The position numbers were made by a program, and so were the translations under genes. A stretch of DNA of 64,000 bases from Chryseobacterium culicis (GTDB taxonomy: Bacteria > Bacteroidota > Bacteroidia > Flavobacteriales > Weeksellaceae). The first letter of the stretch is position 1. Each line of letters starts with the position of its first letter. This document shows, one piece after another, positions 19,501 through 27,436 of the stretch. A model generated the notes under the pieces. It saw only the letters and a program-made list of their open reading frames with translations, was not told the origin of the DNA and made no database searches. Where the stretch lies: positions 1,830,665-1,894,664 of the forward strand of contig NZ_PCPP01000001.1 in NCBI RefSeq assembly GCF_002979755.1, given 5' to 3'.

Positions 19501-20448
19501 GGCGTGTTAACTCCGGTTTTAGATTATACTGAAGAAGGAAGTGCCATCGTAAAATCTGCCGGAACTGCTGTAAATGGAGTATTCACTGCTGAATTTTATG
19601 TTCCTAAAGATATTAACTATGCTGTAGGCCAGGGAAGAATACTAGCCTATGCAGACAACAAATCAACAGATGTTTTCAATAACCAGGCTGTACAGGTGGG
19701 TGATATTAATCCTAACGGAATTAATGATAATCAACCTCCAAAAGTAAAGCTGTATATGAATAACACCAACTTTGCAGATGGTGGTATTACCAACCAGAAC
19801 CCTATGCTTCTTGCCTGCCTTACGGATGATACTGGAATCAACTCAACAGGATCAGGAGTAGGCCACGATATTACAGTATATCTTGACGGGCAGATTATCA
19901 ATACTGTTGTTTTGAATGATTTTTATGCAGCAGGAGAAGGAAACGGATGTTTAAATCCTAGTCTTGCAGAGTATCAAAAAGGGAATGTAACCTATCCTTT
20001 CAGAAATCTGGCCATAGGGCAACATCAATTAACATTTAAAGTTTGGGATATAAACAATAATTCTACAACTGCTACGTTAAATTTTGAAGTTAAAGATGAA
20101 TCTGACCAACACCTGACCATCAACCGTCCGCTGAACTGGCCAAATCCATTTACCAATAAAACATATATTCAGTTTGAACACAATTGTGATGACATTCTGG
20201 ATGTGAACGTACAAATTTATACTATAACCGGAAGACTCGTAAGAACTTTATCACAACCAGTAGTCGCAGAACCGTTCCTACAGGGCTTTAGAACCCCTCG
20301 TCAGGCAATAGAATGGGACGGAAGAGATGATTTTGGGTCTACGGTAGCAAAAGGTACGTATATTTTTAAGATATTTGCAAAAAGTCAAAATCAAGAAAAA
20401 TGCAAAGGAAGTGCTACAGCTGTAGAAAAAATGGTACTTTTGAAATAA
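16546..20448 (+). CDS. porU: type IX secretion system sortase PorU
   Basis: A 1300-aa cell-surface peptidase of the gingipain (C25) family. It has a signal peptide (about 1-20, ending TLYAQR), a propeptide/beta-rich N-terminal half, and the caspase-like catalytic domain. The candidate catalytic residues are His in YFGHGGINGWAQER (about 791) and Cys in STITCEFTLWDEP (about 829). Ig-like domains follow, then a C-terminal T9SS-type domain (TITGRLVRTLSQP ... KGTYIFKIFAKS). In Porphyromonas, PorU cleaves the C-terminal signal of secreted proteins and attaches them to anionic LPS at the surface. The size and the gldJ/porV neighbours match flavobacterial PorU. Confidence 0.95.
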   Translation: MRRKITLLSLIAFASTLYAQRNTIEWNGSKIQDFGDTKLNLPNFKNEGFSFSQNNVFIVTQQKIGEKQLKISDLVWEGVSNQDLFELDKGRLPDYDVADVSYYTLNGESYASISIALFKNIKGRVQRLSSFNVSEASSFINTTGTVNKIGTTANPLSSGNFYKIKVDKSGVFKITSQFLRDNGINPSSVNPKNFRIYGNGGVMLPEYNQDPRYGALQENAIQVVGEDDGVWNDNDYALFYAQGSDGYNLYDTSNGNGFKRHDTRFSERSNNVKNIYEDFSYYYINFDKGAGKRVPTVDGNLPAQMITRYDNYQVINKDQKNLLKVGRTWVEDTPFTNEKTVTLTTNSPIQANDVIRYRTQVVAYNSQQNTVDFKINNLNPHPLQVIPTDTSSYQYTFYPVTYSGTLTNLTGNQFTLVYNPDISKNPNGTFYFDYVEVQYKENLAFNGSQMNFRDYSIVSGSNTAYGFSISNAANIEQVWDVTDITNANRRVNKAGAGSFNFAYTAADQNFNNEFVAFRADAAFSPQFVGRISNQNLSAIQNVDYLILTVPEMMGQAQRLANYHQTHHNYKVEIVDINKIYEEYGSGSKDLTAIRDFVSKLNTPLGRLQYVFILGDASYDYKNRVPNNSNVVASYQSEQSSDYVSSFVTDDYIVMTKPQTTLLIENNLPDLPVGRIPAANASEAGDMINKTLAYYNSLQGQSSPFGDWRMRLDFVVDDNDEGGGPFHNVMNNSLVSIFEQPGQTDLKEYNVKKLYMDAFTAQSTSGGRRYPQVNQAISNAIGNSLYLFYFGHGGINGWAQERVLTSSEVQNANNFSNVYSRFPFVSTITCEFTLWDEPSTNSVGEQFIKMKQGGVSTMITSSRAIGVDYGRDFTNTFTQNIFKLTNDDFNSLGNAHLIAKKQKGPNSNHLKVNLLGDPAMKLSRPQRLLIIDNIETPVPGLIRGLDFVKIKGHINNPNGTLNNTFNGKVSINIFDKRLNKKTLNNSGVLTPVLDYTEEGSAIVKSAGTAVNGVFTAEFYVPKDINYAVGQGRILAYADNKSTDVFNNQAVQVGDINPNGINDNQPPKVKLYMNNTNFADGGITNQNPMLLACLTDDTGINSTGSGVGHDITVYLDGQIINTVVLNDFYAAGEGNGCLNPSLAEYQKGNVTYPFRNLAIGQHQLTFKVWDINNNSTTATLNFEVKDESDQHLTINRPLNWPNPFTNKTYIQFEHNCDDILDVNVQIYTITGRLVRTLSQPVVAEPFLQGFRTPRQAIEWDGRDDFGSTVAKGTYIFKIFAKSQNQEKCKGSATAVEKMVLLK

Positions 20449-20507
20449 TAAAATAGAACATAGACAATAATATTAATAAAAAACTGATAATATATAAAAG
20501 ACAACAT

Positions 20508-21671
20508 ATGAATTTAACTACTAAACTGCTTTTAGGATTTGGTTTGAGTGCTGGTTTTTTAGGCTATTCGCAAGATTTAGGTAAAGTAAACCCAGTTCTT
20601 ACCGGAGCTCCTTTCCTAAGAATTGCACCTGATGCAAGATCGGGAGGTATGGGAGATCAAGGTGTGGTAACCTCTCCGGATGCCTTTTCACAATTCTGGA
20701 ATGCGGCTAAATATCCCTTCAGCAGGACAAGTTCTTCCGTAGGTCTTAACTATACGCCTTACATGGGAAAACTTACCAATGATGTATTCTTATTATATGC
20801 TTCGTTTCATAAGTTTTTGGGGCAGGAAGAAAGATCTACCATCTCTGCAAGTATCTATTATTTCAATATGGGACAGGTAGACCTGACTCAGCTGGTAGGT
20901 ACAGAAATTGCTTCAATGGGTACATCAAAACCAAACGAATTCTCTATTGACGTTGCCTATGCTTTGAAACTTTCTGATTCATTCTCCGGTGCCGTTACCG
21001 GTAGATTCATCCGTTCAGACTTAGCCGGAGGATTCAACACTGATACTACGCTTAAAGCAGCAAACTCTTTTGCGGTAGACGTTTCAGGATACTATACCTC
21101 TCCACGATTCTCAAGTATCGGTGGATATGATGGTAAAGTGAATGCCGGTATCGCTATTCAGAACTTAGGTCCGAAACTGGATTATACAGGAAATGAAGAA
21201 TCAAGATCTTATCTTCCTACAATGGCAAGATTAGGGGTTGGATACGATATGTACCTGGATGATATGAACAGAGTTGGAATTTCTGTAGAAGGTTCAAAAC
21301 TTTTGGTTCCAGGATCTGAGTATGCAGGAATAGATCCGAATACAAGACAGCCTATTTATCAAATCCCGAATGTAGGACCAATGGCTGGTATCGGAAAATC
21401 TTTCAAAAATAAAAACAGTATCATGTACAGTGGTGCTTTAGAATATTCTTATGACAATGCTTTTTCTGTAAGAGGAGGTTATTTCCACGAAAGTGAAGAG
21501 CAGGGAGCAAGACAGTTTGCAACAGCAGGTGTCGGCTTAAGATACCGTTCTTTCGGACTGGATCTTTCTTATTTGATCAATATGTCTAAAATCAACAGTG
21601 CATTGGATAACACTCTTCGTTTCGGTCTTACCTGGAACATTGGAGAAGAAACATCCAACAACGATCGTTAA
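20508..21671 (+). CDS. porV: type IX secretion outer-membrane protein PorV (LptO)
   Basis: A 387-aa outer-membrane beta-barrel of the FadL-like PorV family, with a signal peptide (about 1-21, ending GYSQ). Typical segments are FLRIAPDARSGGMGDQG near the N-terminus, FWNAAKYPF, and a C-terminal strand pattern ending FGLTWNIGEE. PorV binds cargo leaving the T9SS translocon and carries it to PorU. It follows porU by 59 bp and ends at a terminator. Confidence 0.95.
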   Translation: MNLTTKLLLGFGLSAGFLGYSQDLGKVNPVLTGAPFLRIAPDARSGGMGDQGVVTSPDAFSQFWNAAKYPFSRTSSSVGLNYTPYMGKLTNDVFLLYASFHKFLGQEERSTISASIYYFNMGQVDLTQLVGTEIASMGTSKPNEFSIDVAYALKLSDSFSGAVTGRFIRSDLAGGFNTDTTLKAANSFAVDVSGYYTSPRFSSIGGYDGKVNAGIAIQNLGPKLDYTGNEESRSYLPTMARLGVGYDMYLDDMNRVGISVEGSKLLVPGSEYAGIDPNTRQPIYQIPNVGPMAGIGKSFKNKNSIMYSGALEYSYDNAFSVRGGYFHESEEQGARQFATAGVGLRYRSFGLDLSYLINMSKINSALDNTLRFGLTWNIGEETSNNDR

Positions 21672-21690
21672 AAAAGAGCAACAGCTATAT

Positions 21691-21726
21691 AAAAAAAGCC
21701 TCATACATTGTAATGAGGCTTTTTTT
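21691..21726 (+). terminator. terminator of porU-porV
   Basis: Arms AAAAAGCCTCAT and ATGAGGCTTTTT with an 8-nt loop and a T-run, 19 bp after the porV stop codon. Confidence 0.85.
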
Positions 21727-21736
21727 ATGGGCAATT

Positions 21737-22627
21737 GTGAATGGTCAATCCGCTTCGCTTGTCAATTTCACATACTACAACCATTCACCATTCACTTTGC
21801 GAAGCAAAAATTCACTATTTAAAATATGAAAGAACTGTCAATCGTCAATCCGCTTCGCTTGTCAATTTCACATACTACAACCATTCACCATTCACTTTGC
21901 GTAGCAAAAATTCACCATTGAAAATATGAAAGAGCAACTGTCAATCGTCAATTCGCTTCGCTTGTCAATTTAATATACTACAACCATTCACCATTCACTT
22001 TGCGAAGCAAAAATTCACTATTGAAAATAGGAAAGAACAACTGTCAATCGTCAATTCGCTTCGCTTGTCAATTTCACATACTGCAACCATTCACCATTCA
22101 CTTTGCGAAGCAAAAATTCACTATTGAAAATAGGAAAGAACAACTGTCAATCGTCAATCCGCTCCGCTTGTCAATTTCACATACTACAACCATTCACTTT
22201 GCGAAGCAAAAATTCACCATTGAAAATATGAAAGAACAACTGTCAATCGTCAATCCGCTTCGCTTGTCAATTTCACATACTGCAACCATTCACCATTCAC
22301 TTTGCGAAGCAAAAATTCACTATTGAAAATAGGAAAGAACAACTGTCAATCGTCAATCCGCTCCGCTTGTCAATTTCACATACTACAACCATTCACTTTG
22401 CGAAGCAAAAATTCACTATTGAAAATAGGAAAGAGCAACTGTCAATCGTCAATTCGCTTCGCTTGTCAATTCACATACTGCAACCATTCACCATTCACTT
22501 TGCGAAGCAAAAATTCACTATTGAAAATAGGAAAGAGCAACTGTCAATCGTCAATCCGCTTCGCTTGTCAATTTCACATACTACAACCATTCACCATTCA
22601 CTTTGCGAAGCAAAAATTCACTATTGA
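21737..22627. repeat. tandem array of nine ~103-bp units
   Basis: Units restart at about 21743, 21844, 21947, 22050, 22153, 22249, 22352, 22448 and 22550. Spacing is 101-103 bp, or 96 bp in two units that lost one ACCATTC. Each unit has CGCTTCGCTTGTCAATTT, ACATACTACAACC, ATTCACCATTCAC, the hairpin TTTGC-GAA-GCAAA, and TTCACTATTGAAAATA. Copies differ at only a few positions (CCGCTTCGC / TTCGCTTCG / CCGCTCCGC; TACTACA / TACTGCA). The last copy runs into the stop codon of the metallo-beta-lactamase gene. All three + frames are open through much of it, a by-product of the period not being a multiple of three. It is not a CRISPR array, as there are no variable spacers. Confidence 0.95.
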
Positions 22628-23379
22628 CCTTTAAACAGTGTAATGGTATAATCAAGGAGCTTTCCATCTCCATACTCTCCATGTCCCGGAACAACAATTT
22701 TCACATGGGAATATTCTTTCTTAACTTTTTCAACAGTATCAGACCATGCAGAAACATTTGCATCCCCCAGATATCCTTTGCCTGCCTCTAGTTCTTTCAA
22801 CAAACATCCGCCAAAAAGAATATTTTCGCTTGGGAAATATCCAACAACATTATCTTTTGTATGCCCTTCTCCAAAAAATTTTGCCATAACCTCCTTGTCC
22901 CCTACTTTCAAAACAACAGAATCATTGAAACCATTTTCAGGAATAACAAAATTATTCTCTCTCGCTAATTCAATTGTTTTCACATAGGAATAAGAGGGAA
23001 TGCCATTTTTGTGAAACGCCATCAATCCTCCTAAGCTGTCATCATGAAAATGAGTGGGAATGACAGCTTTGATTTTTGCATGCAACTTCCCTTTAATCCA
23101 TTGTATCAATTCTTCTGAACTTTTATCATCAGTAGGAGTATCAAAAACAATAGCTTCTTGATGATCTGTCACAATCAGTCCATTACAAGGTACATTCCCA
23201 AAGTCATTCGTTTGCTTAAAGGAAGTATGGATAAAAGAATTTTCTGAAATCTGGGTGATGATCAGATTGCTGGACTCATACATTTTCTTTGCTTTAAAAC
23301 TTTCCTTATTCTGTGAGCCACAACTCAGAATGAAAAAAGAGAAGAATACGAAGAAGAGATTTTTAATAGTATTTTTCAT
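22621..23379 (-). CDS. subclass B1 metallo-beta-lactamase, predicted lipoprotein
   Basis: A 252-aa zinc hydrolase that would open beta-lactams including carbapenems. It carries the B1 metal ligands: HFHDD (His110, His112, Asp114), EGHTKDN (His173), GGCLLK (Cys192, with Lys195 at the usual substrate-binding position) and PGHGEYGD (His233). The signal MKNTIKNLFFVFFSFFILSC ends in a lipobox (Cys20), so it should be membrane-anchored, as known for NDM-1. By eye the residue that is Asn in GNLGDA of IMP/NDM is Tyr here (GYLGDAN). Start at 23379: an in-frame ATG 45 bp upstream would bury the signal peptide. Its TAG stop lies in the last unit of the tandem array. Chryseobacterium species commonly carry chromosomal B1 enzymes (IND, CGB). 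Confidence 0.92.
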   Translation of the reverse strand: MKNTIKNLFFVFFSFFILSCGSQNKESFKAKKMYESSNLIITQISENSFIHTSFKQTNDFGNVPCNGLIVTDHQEAIVFDTPTDDKSSEELIQWIKGKLHAKIKAVIPTHFHDDSLGGLMAFHKNGIPSYSYVKTIELARENNFVIPENGFNDSVVLKVGDKEVMAKFFGEGHTKDNVVGYFPSENILFGGCLLKELEAGKGYLGDANVSAWSDTVEKVKKEYSHVKIVVPGHGEYGDGKLLDYTITLFKGQ

Positions 23380-23463
23380 GAAACCGTTACTTAAAAGTTG
23401 AGATAAGCTAAAGTAAGAATTCATGGAACAAGATTTGTTAGCTGTTGTGTTAAAATTGATATG

Positions 23464-23515
23464 AGTGAATTATGAATCATCAATCTGCTTCGTATGTCAG
23501 TTTATTTTAAATACA
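23464..23515 (+). repeat. degenerate single copy of the 103-bp repeat
   Basis: AATCATCAATCTGCTTCGTA and TGTCAGTTTATTTTAAATAC resemble the array block CAATCGTCAATCCGCTTCGC plus TTGTCAATTT. The TTTATTTTAAA run matches the solitary copy at 2641-2750 better than the tandem units. With the array on the other side, the metallo-beta-lactamase gene is flanked by this repeat family. Confidence 0.45.
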
Positions 23516-23606
23516 ATAACATCTCATTAAAAAAATATAACATTTAAGTTGAGAAAAGTCTCTTTTTTATGGCGATTTTCTTAAATTCAATAGCTATTTT
23601 TGTAGT

Positions 23607-25871
23607 ATGAACTATTCGGCGGAACTAAAAAAATTTGTAACCAGTCAGTATGTATATTCTGCCATCAGAATTACATTAGCTACTGTTCTGCCTTGTTTAG
23701 TCCTCGCCCACTTTGGGATTTTGAAAGAATATTTCCTTTTTCCGCTAGGAACCAGCTTTGTAGCCCTTACGGACCAGCCCGGACCTTTTATCCGAAGAAG
23801 AAATGCTCTTACTTTTGCCATCTGTTGTTTTGTATTTGTAGCGCTCATTGCAAGCCTTGTGATGAATATCAAAGTACTGGTATTGCTGGAGGTCATTGTT
23901 TTCGGGATGTTTTTCTCCCTCATTGGTGTTTATGGACAGAGATTGGCCGCTGTAGGTTCACTATCACTTGTAGTCCTCGCGATCTTTATTGATGGCCACC
24001 TTACAGGAAGTAATATCTTTAAAAGTCTGCTGATTTTTGCATGCGGCTGTATATGGTTTCTACTCATATTTCTTATTGTAACAACTATTCGTCCATATAA
24101 ACTGGCAAGCCAGATGATTGGAGAAAATTATCTTCAGCTGGCTGAGTTTTTAAAGATTAAAGCCAATTATTATCAGAAGAATCCGGATTTTAATAAATTG
24201 ACCACTCAGGTTATTGCGAAGCAGATTGAAATAAAAAACCTGCAGGAAGATACCAGGGAAACAGTTTTCAAAACAAGAACGATCGTCAATGAATCTACAA
24301 CCACCAGCCGTTTATTAATGCTGATGTTTCTGAATTCCATGGACCTTCATGAAAAACTGATGACCTCTGAAAGTGACTATCAAAAGCTACAGCAGAGCTT
24401 TGAAGACAGCATGATCCTGGTGAATATCCATGATTATCTAAATCTTTTGGCGGAAGAGATCACCAATATCGGAATCGCTTTGCAAAGCGGTACCAGAGCA
24501 AAACCTATGTCCAATCTGGAACTGGAATTAAAGAACTTAAACTACAATTATTTCGAACTCAGAAATAAACAGCTTTCTCCTGACAATCTGGAAAATTTCA
24601 TGATTCTGCGCCAGATCCTGATGCGTATCTATGAAATTACGAAAGAAATTAACGAAATCTATAAAGTATTTTCACAGGATATCAAACTGGCGAAGAGTTT
24701 ATCTACGGGATTAGACTTGAAAAAATTCATGCCTAACGAGCCTAAACTTAATGCCAAGGTTTTAAGAAATAATATTTCGTTATCATCTTCTCATTTCCGC
24801 CATGCCATAAGAATTACCACAGCTTTGCTGCTGGGATATGTCTTTTCCATGTTCGATTTTCTGGGATTGGGACACACGTATTGGATATTAATTACCATTA
24901 CGGCCATTTTAAAACCGGCCTATTCCATCACCAAACAGAGAAACCTTCTTCGTCTCTATGGAACAATTGCAGGGGCAAGTATTGCTTATGCCATTCTGCA
25001 TTTCATACATATTAATGGGGTTTTATTTGCCATTCTGCTGATCAGCATGATCATGTGTTTCAGTTTTCTGAAAGGACGGTATTTCTGGGCGGTATTATTC
25101 ATGACTATCTATGTTTTCCTGAGTTTTAATTTTTTAAATCCCGGGAAAGTCAATATTATTTTTAAAGACAGAATATTCGATACTGCTATTGCCGGAATAA
25201 TTGCTTTTGCGGTGTCTTATATCGTGCTTCCGGTCTGGGAACATACCCAAAACCTGGATCTGATGAAAAAATCGGCAGCAGACAATCTTATCTATTTCCA
25301 AAGTGTGATTTCTAAATTCTTACAGGGAAATTTTGACCTTGAAGATTATAAGGTAAAACGAAAAAATGCTATCATTTCTCTGGCCAACCTTTCCGATAAT
25401 TTCCAGAGAATGATTTCCGATCCTAAAAATCAGCAGAAAAAACTGGAAGTTGTGCACCAGTTTGTGGCTACATCACATCTGATTACAGCATATACCGCTT
25501 CCCTGTCTCAATATTCCAAAAGCAATGAGCAATACCCTGAAATAGATGCTGAAAGCTGGAGCAGAAAGATTGAAGCCGAAATGCAGCAAACCTCTACCCT
25601 TCTCAACGGAAATGACATCAATGAAACGTTGAAAATGGAAAGCCGCCTTGAGCCGGAAGATTCTTCTATTGAAGATATGCTTCTGAAAAGAAAAACTGAG
25701 ATTGAGGAAAATGATATCGTTGACAGAAGAGATCCTGATAAAGTATCCCATTTAACAGAGCTTAAAAACATCCACGATATTCTGGAGCTGATCTATGATG
25801 TAGCAAAAGAACAGAGAAAAGTGATCGAAAAATACAAAAATGAGACAGATCCTACTCCTCCACAATCGTAA
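23607..25871 (+). CDS. FUSC/YccS-family inner-membrane protein
   Basis: A 754-aa protein with the two-block membrane layout of FUSC (fusaric-acid-resistance/YccS-like) proteins. About six hydrophobic segments lie in residues 15-165. A soluble helical region follows (about 170-400), then a second membrane block (about 410-560, from HAIRITTALLLGYVFSMF), and a charged cytoplasmic C-terminal tail. Members are linked to export of aromatic acids or have no known role. TATTTTTG, a -7-like element, lies only 4 bp before the ATG, so the mRNA may have almost no leader. The 3' end overlaps the convergent phosphopantetheinyl transferase gene by 20 bp. Confidence 0.85.
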   Translation: MNYSAELKKFVTSQYVYSAIRITLATVLPCLVLAHFGILKEYFLFPLGTSFVALTDQPGPFIRRRNALTFAICCFVFVALIASLVMNIKVLVLLEVIVFGMFFSLIGVYGQRLAAVGSLSLVVLAIFIDGHLTGSNIFKSLLIFACGCIWFLLIFLIVTTIRPYKLASQMIGENYLQLAEFLKIKANYYQKNPDFNKLTTQVIAKQIEIKNLQEDTRETVFKTRTIVNESTTTSRLLMLMFLNSMDLHEKLMTSESDYQKLQQSFEDSMILVNIHDYLNLLAEEITNIGIALQSGTRAKPMSNLELELKNLNYNYFELRNKQLSPDNLENFMILRQILMRIYEITKEINEIYKVFSQDIKLAKSLSTGLDLKKFMPNEPKLNAKVLRNNISLSSSHFRHAIRITTALLLGYVFSMFDFLGLGHTYWILITITAILKPAYSITKQRNLLRLYGTIAGASIAYAILHFIHINGVLFAILLISMIMCFSFLKGRYFWAVLFMTIYVFLSFNFLNPGKVNIIFKDRIFDTAIAGIIAFAVSYIVLPVWEHTQNLDLMKKSAADNLIYFQSVISKFLQGNFDLEDYKVKRKNAIISLANLSDNFQRMISDPKNQQKKLEVVHQFVATSHLITAYTASLSQYSKSNEQYPEIDAESWSRKIEAEMQQTSTLLNGNDINETLKMESRLEPEDSSIEDMLLKRKTEIEENDIVDRRDPDKVSHLTELKNIHDILELIYDVAKEQRKVIEKYKNETDPTPPQS

Positions 25872-26466
25872 AACAATAATCGTCGAAAAACTCTACTCTG
25901 GCTTTGAATTCATCTGAAAACTGATCGTCATATACTCTACAGCTTATTTTATGAAGATGCTTCAGCTCGAAAGGTTTTACTTCATAATTCTTTTTTAAAG
26001 ACCAGTATTTTGAGTGATGAATTTTATACATACTTTCTTTTACACTCCATATAATGGTATAAAAAGTATCCGCCTTATCCTCAGGAATAAATCCACGCTC
26101 ATTTTCATAGGTGAATTTATCAATCACCCTTAAAATCTTAGGATTGAATTTTTCTACATCAATTCCTATTTTATTTTTAGAAATGGCAATAGCAGCAAAG
26201 GGAAAAGAATGTGTGATGGAAATTTCCGCATCATACGGAGAAAGAAATGGTTCCCTTTCTTTATATAAAATTTTAGAATGAGGTTTTAATCCTTTCAGGA
26301 GCTTACGTACCATCAGGACTTCCAGTAGTTTTTTAGGGTGATAATCTTTTACTTTTTCAGCATTTTCAGGTTCCAGAAGCTGGTTGATATCAAGTTCTTC
26401 ACTTTCATCATATTTCCAAACAAGGATGGTGGCATTATCATCTGAAAAATCTCTGTAAAGGGGCAT
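25852..26466 (-). CDS. 4'-phosphopantetheinyl transferase family protein
   Basis: A 204-aa Sfp/AcpT-like enzyme that transfers the phosphopantetheine arm of coenzyme A to a carrier protein. It has the N-terminal-half motif EPFLSPYDAEISITHSFPFA, the magnesium-binding GIDVEKF (about 110-116) and the second motif WSVKESMYK (about 145-153). No polyketide or NRPS genes are nearby, so the target may be a fatty-acid carrier protein or a distant cluster. It overlaps the convergent FUSC gene at the 3' ends. Confidence 0.88.
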   Translation of the reverse strand: MPLYRDFSDDNATILVWKYDESEELDINQLLEPENAEKVKDYHPKKLLEVLMVRKLLKGLKPHSKILYKEREPFLSPYDAEISITHSFPFAAIAISKNKIGIDVEKFNPKILRVIDKFTYENERGFIPEDKADTFYTIIWSVKESMYKIHHSKYWSLKKNYEVKPFELKHLHKISCRVYDDQFSDEFKARVEFFDDYCFTIVEE

Positions 26467-26509
26467 TCTTTTTTTATATGAGACAAAAATAGTGAAAAGA
26501 TGCGGAAGT

Positions 26510-26750
26510 TGAAAGGAATGGAAGATGGGAGCTGGAAGATGGAAGTTACTATCCGTTATAAAAACAAGAGATAAATAAAGTCAGAAAAAATCGTTTGATG
26601 AAAAAAGGAATAAGGAAAGGAAGCTGGGAGACGGGAGATGGAAGTTATTATCCGTTATAAGAATAAATTAAAGATTAAATGAAAAAACTACTTCTTTGTT
26701 TTCTTACTCTTTATAAACTTCCAGCATCCTTCTTCCAGCTCCCAGCTTAC
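26510..26750. repeat. composite purine-rich GAAGCTGGAAG element
   Basis: Two left ends lie in the same direction: GGGAGCTGGAAGATGGAAG with GGAAGTTACTATCCG (26543-26557), and AGGAAGCTGGGAG with GGAAGTTATTATCCG (about 26617-26657). They are followed by one inverted right end, ACTTCCAGCATCC with TTCCAGCTCCCAGCTTAC (26719-26750). It fills the gap between the phosphopantetheinyl transferase start and the stop of the HugZ-like gene. Same family as 13196-13350. Confidence 0.6.
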
Positions 26751-27269
26751 TTATTTAGACTGATGATTCACATCATTTCTGTGCTCAACAATTTCAAGAT
26801 TGGCATCCACGAAATAGGCACTTCCGAATCCGTTCACATAAGATCCTTTCACAGGTTGAAGAGCAATTAAAATAAAATCTCCCATTTCAGAAATTACATC
26901 TACAACTTTACCATGATTTTCTTTAAGTTTCGCCACTACAGTGTTCCATACTTCAGAACCTCTTTCAATCTGAAAAGTTGCTGCTTCAATGGTAAGGCGC
27001 TCACGGGCATAGATTTGCTTGGTAGCCGATTCATCTTCAATAAACATAATGGATGTTTTTCTTCCATCAGCAAGATTTTTAGTATGTTTTGCCATGAAAG
27101 AGACCAGAATATAAAAAGTTTGATCTACTTGTACGAAAGGAGCATAGCTTGAATTGGGATTTCCTTCAGCATCTACAGTAGCAAGGATGATACTTTTTGA
27201 AGCGTTGATCAGTTCCTGTACTTTTGGAGCAACGGGTTTGATTTTCTTTTCTGTATGGGTATGGTTCAT
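26751..27269 (-). CDS. HugZ/HutZ-type heme-utilisation protein (PNPOx fold)
   Basis: A 172-aa protein of the pyridoxamine-5'-phosphate-oxidase-like split-barrel fold. It has ASKSIILATVDAEGNPNSSYAPF at the start of the barrel, a central basic stretch (ADGRKTSIMFIED) and the C-terminal GSYVNGFGSAYFV segment. That segment is typical of HugZ/HutZ heme-degrading or heme-storage proteins. It would bind heme or flavin in the cytoplasm and help release iron. No heme-uptake receptor is adjacent. Exact reaction not provable here. Confidence 0.75.
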   Translation of the reverse strand: MNHTHTEKKIKPVAPKVQELINASKSIILATVDAEGNPNSSYAPFVQVDQTFYILVSFMAKHTKNLADGRKTSIMFIEDESATKQIYARERLTIEAATFQIERGSEVWNTVVAKLKENHGKVVDVISEMGDFILIALQPVKGSYVNGFGSAYFVDANLEIVEHRNDVNHQSK

Positions 27270-27388
27270 AATATATTTTTTTATCAGCTAAAATTAATTA
27301 TTTATATTAAGACTAAATAATATTAATTCATGTTTAATCTCATAAAACTGAACTTGATCTGCCGTTTTTATATCTTAATTATTAATCG

Positions 27389-27396
27389 TAATTTTG
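27389..27396 (+). promoter_or_regulatory. candidate -7 element of ahcY
   Basis: TAATTTTG matches TAnnTTTG and lies 40 bp before the ahcY ATG. No TTG is found 19-20 bp upstream, so this rests on the -7 alone. Confidence 0.35.
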
Positions 27397-27436
27397 CCTT
27401 TCGTTATCAATTGAATTTAAAAACTATTCATTACAT

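Noticed and set aside
21737..22627. CRISPR array
   Set aside because: The whole ~103-bp unit is conserved, with no constant-repeat/unique-spacer pattern, and no cas genes are nearby.
21741..22791. Several overlapping + strand ORFs of 62-110 codons in the tandem array
   Set aside because: They all translate the same repeat in shifting frames because the unit length is not a multiple of three. They show no start-site context or domain and are by-products of a repeat without stop codons.
23380..23424. 15-residue extension of the metallo-beta-lactamase
   Set aside because: The start at 23379 gives a clean lipoprotein signal; the longer form does not.
27270..27436. SAM/SAH-type riboswitch upstream of ahcY
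   Set aside because: The 167-bp leader is AT-rich and shows no paired GC helices of a known SAH or SAM riboswitch.
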